Assembly (NCBI RefSeq): GCF_900156095.1
Contig: NZ_FTMJ01000002.1
Coordinates: 310,001-374,000 of the forward strand
Reading direction: 5' to 3'
DNA from: Aeromonas sp. RU39B
GTDB taxonomy: Bacteria > Pseudomonadota > Gammaproteobacteria > Enterobacterales > Aeromonadaceae
Length of the DNA stretch: 64,000 nt
Shown: piece after piece, positions 59,109 through 64,000 of the stretch
How positions within the stretch are numbered: the first letter of the stretch is position 1
How the letters are laid out: each line of letters starts with the position of its first letter
Position numbers and translations under genes: made by a program
Notes under the pieces: model-generated
The model's database searches: none
The model's input: only the letters and a program-made list of their open reading frames with translations
Told to the model about the DNA's origin: nothing

Positions 59109-59126
59109 AATTTGTTATACCAATTT
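59109..59126. promoter_or_regulatory. ExuR/UxuR-like operator, distal
   Basis: AATTTGTTATACCAATTT matches the remembered hexuronate-regulator palindrome at 16 of 18 positions. Its right half is perfect. It is 187 bp from the promoter-proximal operator, a spacing that would allow looping. Confidence 0.55.
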
Positions 59127-59309
59127 GAATGTGCAGCTGCCGCTATTGAAAAGTGCCTGGCGGCCTTGCCGGTGCTGTGGTTAGCCGTGACCCGATCGGT
59201 AATCGCGCTGGGTCGGTGGGCCGCGTCGCGGCAAAATGGCCGAATATCAGGCCCGACGTTCCCCTTACTGGTCGCCAGCTTGTTGCTCGGTGGCTAAATT
59301 GGTATAACA
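59113..59309. repeat. 197-bp segment bounded by 14-bp inverted repeats
   Basis: TGTTATACCAATTT (59113-59126) and AAATTGGTATAACA (59296-59309) are perfect inverted repeats enclosing 169 bp without a clear gene. The layout resembles a small non-autonomous element, but no target duplication is visible on either side, and both ends fit ExuR/UxuR operators. Either reading is possible. Confidence 0.5.
59280..59308 (+). promoter_or_regulatory. Possible exuR promoter
   Basis: TTGTTG (59280-59285), a 17-bp spacer and TATAAC (59303-59308) form a plausible sigma70 promoter. The -10 lies inside the proximal operator, so bound ExuR would block it. Confidence 0.4.
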
Positions 59310-59313
59310 TCTT
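59296..59313. promoter_or_regulatory. ExuR/UxuR-like operator, proximal to exuR
   Basis: AAATTGGTATAACATCTT matches the remembered palindrome at 15 of 18 positions, with a perfect left half. It ends 54 bp before the exuR ATG, which suggests autoregulation. Confidence 0.55.
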
Positions 59314-59367
59314 TACATTGCCGGCATGGGGTTCGGTTCTTTGGCTTATCAGGCGGGAGTGAGTGGC

Positions 59368-60153
59368 ATGGATCTGGAGATGTTCGAGTCAAAACGGCTG
59401 TATCAGAAGGTTGCCGCCGACTTAAAACAGCAGATTGCCAGCCAGCGTTACAAGGTAGGGGATAAGTTACCTGCCGAGCGACTGATCGCCGAAGAGATGA
59501 ATGTCAGCCGTACCGTGGTGCGTGAAGCCATTATCATGCTCGAAGTGGAAGGGCTGGTGGATGTGCAAAAAGGCTCAGGCATTCATGTGATTGCCCAGGA
59601 GGGTCAGGCGCCGCAGCATGACTCGACGCTGGATGCCGCGCTGCTCACCGCAGGACCGTTTGAGCTGCTGCAGGCGCGTCAGCTGCTTGAGAGCAACATC
59701 GCCGAGTTTGCCGCTACCCAGGTGACCAAGCAGGACATCATGGAGCTGCTGCGCATTCAGGAGATGGCGCGTGGTGAAGATCGGGCGCGCGATTCCGAAT
59801 GGGACAAGCTGTTTCATATTCAGGTGGCCAAGGCGACCCAGAACTCGGTGCTGGTGCTCTTAATTGAGCAGTTGTGGCTGCACCGCGAGCACAATCCCTA
59901 TTGGCGTAAATTGCACGAGCATATCGATGACAAGGCCATCGACAGCTGGTGCGATGATCACGACCAAATCCTCAAAACCTTGATCAGAAAAGATTCGCAG
60001 GCAGCCAAGCTCGCCATGTGGCAGCATCTGGAGAACACCAAACAGATGCTGTTTAAAGCCTCGATCCTCGACGATGACATGTCCGATGATCGCTATCTCT
60101 TCTCGGAAAACCCGGTGGTGCATCTGGGCGTCAAGGACGCGGTCGGGCAATAA
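59368..60153 (+). CDS. exuR: GntR-family hexuronate regulator ExuR
   Basis: ExuR represses galacturonate/glucuronate genes and is released by hexuronate intermediates. The 261-residue product has an N-terminal winged helix ([60 protein letters not shown], residues about 8-75). The FCD effector domain has [46 protein letters not shown] and WCDDHDQIL. These are nearly the same as E. coli ExuR, which is why I prefer it to UxuR. I chose ATG 59368 with GGGAG 8 bases upstream; ATG 59380 is possible. The frame back to 59326 is not needed. Confidence 0.94.
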   Translation: MDLEMFESKRLYQKVAADLKQQIASQRYKVGDKLPAERLIAEEMNVSRTVVREAIIMLEVEGLVDVQKGSGIHVIAQEGQAPQHDSTLDAALLTAGPFELLQARQLLESNIAEFAATQVTKQDIMELLRIQEMARGEDRARDSEWDKLFHIQVAKATQNSVLVLLIEQLWLHREHNPYWRKLHEHIDDKAIDSWCDDHDQILKTLIRKDSQAAKLAMWQHLENTKQMLFKASILDDDMSDDRYLFSENPVVHLGVKDAVGQ

Positions 60154-60164
60154 ATCACCTCTCA

Positions 60165-60197
60165 ATCACAACGCCCTCGCTATGAGGGCGTTGTGAT
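60165..60197. terminator. Long hairpin between exuR and the sensor kinase gene
   Basis: ATCACAACGCCCTC (60165-60178), loop GCTAT and GAGGGCGTTGTGAT (60184-60197) form a perfect 14-bp stem between the two converging genes. No T-run follows on either strand, so termination may be weak, but position and stem strength favour this role. Confidence 0.65.
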
Positions 60198-60213
60198 GTT
60201 CACCACGCGGCCA

Positions 60214-62865
60214 TCAGGCTGGCGACACCTCTTGAGCGAGTAGCTGGTTTATCTGGCACAGCAAATCGTTCTGATCATAGGGCTTCATCAGCAGCGGATA
60301 GTGCAATCGGGCGGCTTGCTCGCTAAAGTCATGACCGCTGACCAGCAGCACAGGCAGTGCCGGGCGCTGCTCGCGCGCCAGATTGGCCACATCAATCCCG
60401 CTCATCTGGCCGGGTAGGGCGATGTCGCTGATGAGCAGGTGCACCGATTCGAGCTGCTGCACCCAGCCGATGACATCGGCCGCGCTGGCACTGTCGAGTG
60501 TGATAAACCCCAGGTTATGCAGGTAATCGCACAGGGTCTGGCGCACATCGGCCTGATCTTCGAGCACGACGATGAGCGGTGGTTCGCCGGCTACTTGTGG
60601 CGGTTCGCTTCCGAGTGGCGATGCGTCACCATGCACCAGCGGCTGCGATGGCGTGTCGGGCGGCGCATCGACCACCACTAATTGAGGCTCCTGGCTCGCC
60701 CAGGGCAGTTGCAGGCGAATGCAGGTACCCCGTCCCAGCTCTGACTCAATCTGCACGCGGCCACCGGATTGGCGAATAAATCCGTACACCATGGAAAGGC
60801 CAAGCCCGCTGCCTTTACCGGCGGGCTTGGTGGTAAAGAAGGGCTCAAAGACCCGGGCTGCCAGCTCAGGCGTCATGCCGCAGCCCTGATCCATCACCTC
60901 AATACTCACCATCTCTTCAATGATGCCGCCGCTGCGCGACACCGTCTGGTTAAACAGGCGCAGACTGATGCGCCCATGGCGACCTTCCATGGCATCGCGG
61001 GCATTGACCACCAGATTCATCAGGCAGTTCTCGAGCTGATTGGCATCAATCCAGGCCCGGCGCAGGTGGGGGGCTGCCTCATAGGTTAATTGCAGCGAGT
61101 CGGGCAGGGAGTGCTCCATCAGCTCGCGCAGGTTGGCCACCAACAGCTCCAGATCCACCGCCTGCGGCCTCAATGCCTGCTTGCGTGAGAAGGCGAGCAG
61201 CCGCTGGATCAGCAAGGCGCCGCGCTCGGCCGCCTTGTGGGCGCGCTCAATGCGCACCCGGGTGCGCTCGCCTAGGCCACTCTCTTGCAACAGGCCCAGA
61301 TTACCCAGGATGACCGCCAGCAAGTTATTAAAATCATGGGCAATACCGCCGGTGAGATGGCCCACGGCTTTCATTTTCTGATCATGAATCAGCTTGGTTT
61401 CGAGGCTTTTACGCATGGTGCGATCAAGCACCATGCTGGCAATGCCTTGGTTGGGCAGCCGGGTTAAGTGCAGCTCGACAAACTGCTCGCCAGGCAGCGC
61501 CAGCTCAATGCTTTGCGCCAGGTCGTGATGGTCACCAAAGGCGTGAATTGCCGGCTCATCGTGCAAGGTAGGGTGGGTGCGAAGGCGCGCCAGGACATCG
61601 TTAAAATGGCTGCCGGGAGCAATGTCCCCGATTTGCAGCAGCTGGCCATATTGCGGGTTGCTGACCACCAGGGTGCCGTCGGCGGCAAACAGCGCGAAGC
61701 CATCTCGGATAGAGAGGAAGGTGGTCTCAAGTTGCCCGCTCTTTTCTCGCAGCAACCGGGTGACTTTCTCAAGCGCCGCTGCATTTTGAGCAAACACGTT
61801 AAATGCACGGGCCAGATCGCCGAGTTCGTCTTTGCGCTTGAGTGCCGGCACGTGCACGGTACGCTCGCCTTGGGCCAACCTGGTCATGGCATCGGCAATC
61901 GCGGTTAGATGGACCCCGAGGTTGAGGTAGATATAGCGGCCAGCCAGTCCGGTAATAAACAGGGCGAGCAGGGCAAACACCTCGACAGTGCCGGTGCTGG
62001 CGGAGAGTTCGCGCTGGGTGTGCGTCGCGCGTTGGCTGGCCGAGTCGGCAACCAGCTGCACATATTGACTGATGCTCGCATCGAGCATGCCGACCAGCGC
62101 GCGCACGCGAAAGGTGTGATAGGCAATCGCCAGATCCCGATCTTTCAGGGTTTGATCAAGCGCATGCACCGGTTTCAAGATCTCGGTGAGTTGCAACAGA
62201 TAGGGGCGGCGCTCGTTATCGGCGCGCTGCGCCAGCCATTGCCAGTCATTGCGCTCGGCGGCCAGTTGTTCGAGCACCACCGGAGAGGCGGGGATCGGCA
62301 AGGCCATCGTGATCAGCGTGTTCAATCTTGCCTGATCGCCGCGACTTGGCCAGTGGTCCGCAGGCATGCTGCCAATCAGATCGAGCTGGGATTGCGCCTG
62401 GTAGAGCAAGCTGAGTAAGTTGTGGCGGTCGAGATGACGGGCACGGGTGGTGTCGAGCAACTGCTGCACGCTTTGTTGCAGCTCGTTGGCGCGTTGCTGG
62501 ATTTGCGCAATCAGGGCGGGTTGGCGGCTGGCGAGCGGGGAGACCGCCATCTCGTCAATCGAGGCCTTTTGCGCCTTGAGTGCCAGCTTGAGGCGATCTG
62601 ACTCGCTCTGATACTCCATGGCGCCAACCACCTGGGTCAGGCTGATGGCAAAGGTGGCCACCTTGGCGGTCTTGACCCCCACCTCCATGCCACTGTTCAT
62701 CTCCGACAGGGTATTTTCCTGCATTTCACGCAGCAGCCGCCCGGCGTTGGTAAAGCCGTAGTAGGCCACCAATCCGATAAACAGCGCCAGCGACATGGCC
62801 AACAGGTTAAAAGAGAGCAGACGCCCACGGGCGCCAAACAGAAAACTGCGATGCGGCTCGACCAT
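60214..62865 (-). CDS. Hybrid sensor histidine kinase with receiver domain
   Basis: The 883-residue product has TM1 (about residues 17-37), a helical periplasmic domain (about 38-293), TM2 (about 294-313), HAMP (about 314-365), a PAS-like segment (about 380-480), HisKA with GGIAHDFNN (His510), an ATPase domain (NLVVNARDAM, VMDQGCGM, GKGSGLGLSM) and a C-terminal receiver with the phospho-acceptor Asp814 (LISDIALPG) and Lys (LLMKPYDQ). There is no phosphotransfer domain. The periplasmic helical sensor recalls TorS-like kinases, but no partner gene is visible. GGAG precedes ATG 62865. It is divergent from a sugar ABC transporter gene, which may hint at a sugar signal. Confidence 0.9.
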   Translation of the reverse strand: MVEPHRSFLFGARGRLLSFNLLAMSLALFIGLVAYYGFTNAGRLLREMQENTLSEMNSGMEVGVKTAKVATFAISLTQVVGAMEYQSESDRLKLALKAQKASIDEMAVSPLASRQPALIAQIQQRANELQQSVQQLLDTTRARHLDRHNLLSLLYQAQSQLDLIGSMPADHWPSRGDQARLNTLITMALPIPASPVVLEQLAAERNDWQWLAQRADNERRPYLLQLTEILKPVHALDQTLKDRDLAIAYHTFRVRALVGMLDASISQYVQLVADSASQRATHTQRELSASTGTVEVFALLALFITGLAGRYIYLNLGVHLTAIADAMTRLAQGERTVHVPALKRKDELGDLARAFNVFAQNAAALEKVTRLLREKSGQLETTFLSIRDGFALFAADGTLVVSNPQYGQLLQIGDIAPGSHFNDVLARLRTHPTLHDEPAIHAFGDHHDLAQSIELALPGEQFVELHLTRLPNQGIASMVLDRTMRKSLETKLIHDQKMKAVGHLTGGIAHDFNNLLAVILGNLGLLQESGLGERTRVRIERAHKAAERGALLIQRLLAFSRKQALRPQAVDLELLVANLRELMEHSLPDSLQLTYEAAPHLRRAWIDANQLENCLMNLVVNARDAMEGRHGRISLRLFNQTVSRSGGIIEEMVSIEVMDQGCGMTPELAARVFEPFFTTKPAGKGSGLGLSMVYGFIRQSGGRVQIESELGRGTCIRLQLPWASQEPQLVVVDAPPDTPSQPLVHGDASPLGSEPPQVAGEPPLIVVLEDQADVRQTLCDYLHNLGFITLDSASAADVIGWVQQLESVHLLISDIALPGQMSGIDVANLAREQRPALPVLLVSGHDFSEQAARLHYPLLMKPYDQNDLLCQINQLLAQEVSPA

Positions 62866-63019
62866 ACCGGCTCCATCCCGGGGTTTTGCGCATCCTAAAC
62901 TGTGGCCGGGTCAAACAAAATAGCCGTTCACATTATGACAAGTGTGATTCACAAAACTCATAACCGGTTTATACGGGGGTGTTTCACTGCTGCCATCAAC
63001 ACAGTTTGTGGGGCAGGCA

Positions 63020-64000
63020 ATGAGCGAGAAGAAACCCATCCTACAGATGCGCAACATCGCCAAGCGATTCGGGCAGTTTTATGCCCTCAAGGATGTCAGT
63101 CTCTCCATCTATCCGGGTGAGATCCATGCGCTGATGGGAGAGAACGGGGCGGGCAAGAGCACCCTGATGAAGATTTTGGCCGGTGCTTACACTGCCACTT
63201 CGGGCGAAATTGTGCTCGATGGCCAGCCCTATAGCATCAATGGCCCGAAAGATGCGCTGCGTGCCGGCATCACCCTCATTTATCAAGAGATTAACCTGGC
63301 GCCCAACCTCACCGTGGCCGAGAACATCTTTTTGGGAAGCGAGCTGACCCGTAATGGCATGGTCAATCGCCGCCAGATGGAGGAGGAGACCCAGCAGGTT
63401 TTAAACCGTCTGGCGGCTCGCTTTAAAGCCAACGCCACGGTCTCGAGTCTGACCATCGCCGAGCAGCAACAGGTCGAGATCGCCCGCGCCCTGCACCGGA
63501 ACAGCCGGGTATTGGTGATGGACGAGCCCACCGCCGCGCTCTCATCGCGTGAAACCGACCGTCTGTTTGCCCTGGTCAAGCAACTGCGTGACGAGGGGAT
63601 GGCGATTATCTATATCAGCCACCGCATGGCAGAAATCTATGAGCTCTCCGACCGGGTCAGCGTGCTGCGCGACGGCCAGTATATTGGCAGCCTGATGCGC
63701 GACAACCTCTCTTCGAGCGAGCTGGTGCGCATGATGGTAGGCCGGCCGCTCAACGATCTGTTTAACAAAGACCGCACCATCGAGAAAGGGCAGACCGTGC
63801 TGGAGTGTCAGCATCTGGGCGATGGTAACAAGGTGCTGGAAGCCAGTCTGATGGTGCGCGCTGGCGAAATTGTCGGCCTCTCCGGCCTGGTGGGCGCGGG
63901 ACGCTCCGAGCTGGCCCAGCTTATCTTTGGTGCCCGTCCCCGCACCCGTGGCGAGTTGCTGCTGCGGGGCAACGTGGTGCAGTTTTCCTCGCCCCGTGAC
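63020..64000 (+). CDS. Sugar ABC transporter ATP-binding protein (runs off the right edge)
   Basis: The open frame of 327 codons starts at ATG 63020 (GGGGCAGG 5 bases upstream) and continues past the window. It is a two-cassette CUT2-type ATPase (RbsA/MglA/XylG group). The first cassette has Walker [10 protein letters not shown] (residues 40-48), [10 protein letters not shown] (Q-loop), [15 protein letters not shown] (signature) and [10 protein letters not shown] (Walker B), then [12 protein letters not shown]. The second cassette begins near residue 255 with [20 protein letters not shown]. Such ATPases power uptake of ribose, galactose, xylose and similar sugars; substrate cannot be told. 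The permease and binding protein should follow outside the window. Confidence 0.92.
   Translation, partial: MSEKKPILQMRNIAKRFGQFYALKDVSLSIYPGEIHALMGENGAGKSTLMKILAGAYTATSGEIVLDGQPYSINGPKDALRAGITLIYQEINLAPNLTVAENIFLGSELTRNGMVNRRQMEEETQQVLNRLAARFKANATVSSLTIAEQQQVEIARALHRNSRVLVMDEPTAALSSRETDRLFALVKQLRDEGMAIIYISHRMAEIYELSDRVSVLRDGQYIGSLMRDNLSSSELVRMMVGRPLNDLFNKDRTIEKGQTVLECQHLGDGNKVLEASLMVRAGEIVGLSGLVGAGRSELAQLIFGARPRTRGELLLRGNVVQFSSPRD

Larger units (their letters stand above)
58856..59367. other. uxaC-exuR divergent control region
   Basis: This 512-bp gap has no convincing gene; frames at 59049-59297 and 59153-59362 lack ribosome sites and family signatures. It contains three ExuR/UxuR-like operators (58894-58911, 59109-59126, 59296-59313) and palindromes GTGATATATCAC (58881-58892) and ATATGATTCTCATAT (59014-59028). 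A 197-bp segment bounded by 14-bp inverted repeats (59113-59309) is also present. Confidence 0.6.

Noticed and set aside
59049-59362. Two overlapping frames of 82 and 69 codons in the exuR control region
   Set aside because: They overlap each other and the operators, lack ribosome sites and show no known motif.
62943-62953. TGTGATTCACA before the sugar ABC gene read as a CRP site
   Set aside because: The halves are separated by 1 bp, not 6, which does not fit CRP geometry.

Overview
The window looks like chromosomal DNA of a gammaproteobacterium of the Aeromonas type. The main reasons are the gltA / sdhCDAB-sucABCD block, moxR-bat next to fadIJ, the metR/metE pair, an E. coli-like exuR/uxaCA locus, and a 46-residue membrane protein that I recognise as the TIGR02808 type, described (from memory) from vibrios and Aeromonas. 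Species is not resolvable by eye. Most of the window is core metabolism in ordinary operons. No rRNA, tRNA, CRISPR array, complete insertion sequence or prophage was seen.

Layout: (1) 1-10.5 kb is the lower TCA block: the start of gltA on the minus strand, then sdhC-D-A-B-sucA-B-C-D in one direction, with an ArcA-like direct repeat and a good sigma70 promoter upstream and a structured 3' UTR and terminator downstream. (2) 10.7-19.5 kb is one 2929-codon LapA-like adhesin with a retention module, about 16 Ig-like repeats, Calx-beta-like and cadherin-like domains. (3) 19.6-28.5 kb, minus strand, is a tripartite RND pump (mdtA-mdtB-mdtC plus a NodT-type outer membrane lipoprotein). (4) 29.2-35.7 kb, minus strand, has two L-serine dehydratases, the serine transporter sdaC, a CoA-type Nudix hydrolase and pabB. 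(5) 35.9-38.4 kb has a class I fumarase, a divergent PII-like protein behind an apparent NtrC site and sigma54 promoter, and a VOC protein. (6) 38.5-44.6 kb, minus strand, is a moxR-DUF58-DUF4381-batA-batB/C-batD operon. (7) 44.8-48.3 kb is fadIJ with a FadR-type operator. (8) 48.4-52.4 kb has small genes: the TIGR02808-type protein with an FNR box, yaeQ, an AEC carrier, a periplasmic binding-like protein, a PilZ protein and dedA. (9) 52.4-55.8 kb is divergent metR/metE with MetR and MetJ sites. (10) 55.8-60.2 kb is hexuronate catabolism, uxaC-uxaA divergent from exuR, with three ExuR/UxuR-like operators. (11) 60.2-64 kb is a hybrid sensor kinase divergent from the start of a sugar ABC transporter ATPase gene that runs off the window.

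How parts work together: SDH and 2-oxoglutarate dehydrogenase/succinyl-CoA synthetase form a contiguous TCA segment, joined functionally by the fumarase; fadIJ supplies acetyl-CoA; SdaC imports serine that the SdaA-type enzymes turn into pyruvate; UxaC and UxaA handle hexuronates under ExuR. The adhesin and the PilZ protein both belong to families tied to cyclic-di-GMP, but no LapD, LapG or type I secretion ABC gene lies in the window.

The observations most worth following are the PII-like protein that has lost Tyr51 and Gln39 yet sits behind NtrC/sigma54 signals; the adhesin with TASG where LapG-cleaved relatives have TAAG and with an exact 897-bp three-domain tandem duplication; the possible SdhX-like 3'-UTR RNA; and the 197-bp inverted-repeat-bounded segment whose ends are ExuR-like operators.
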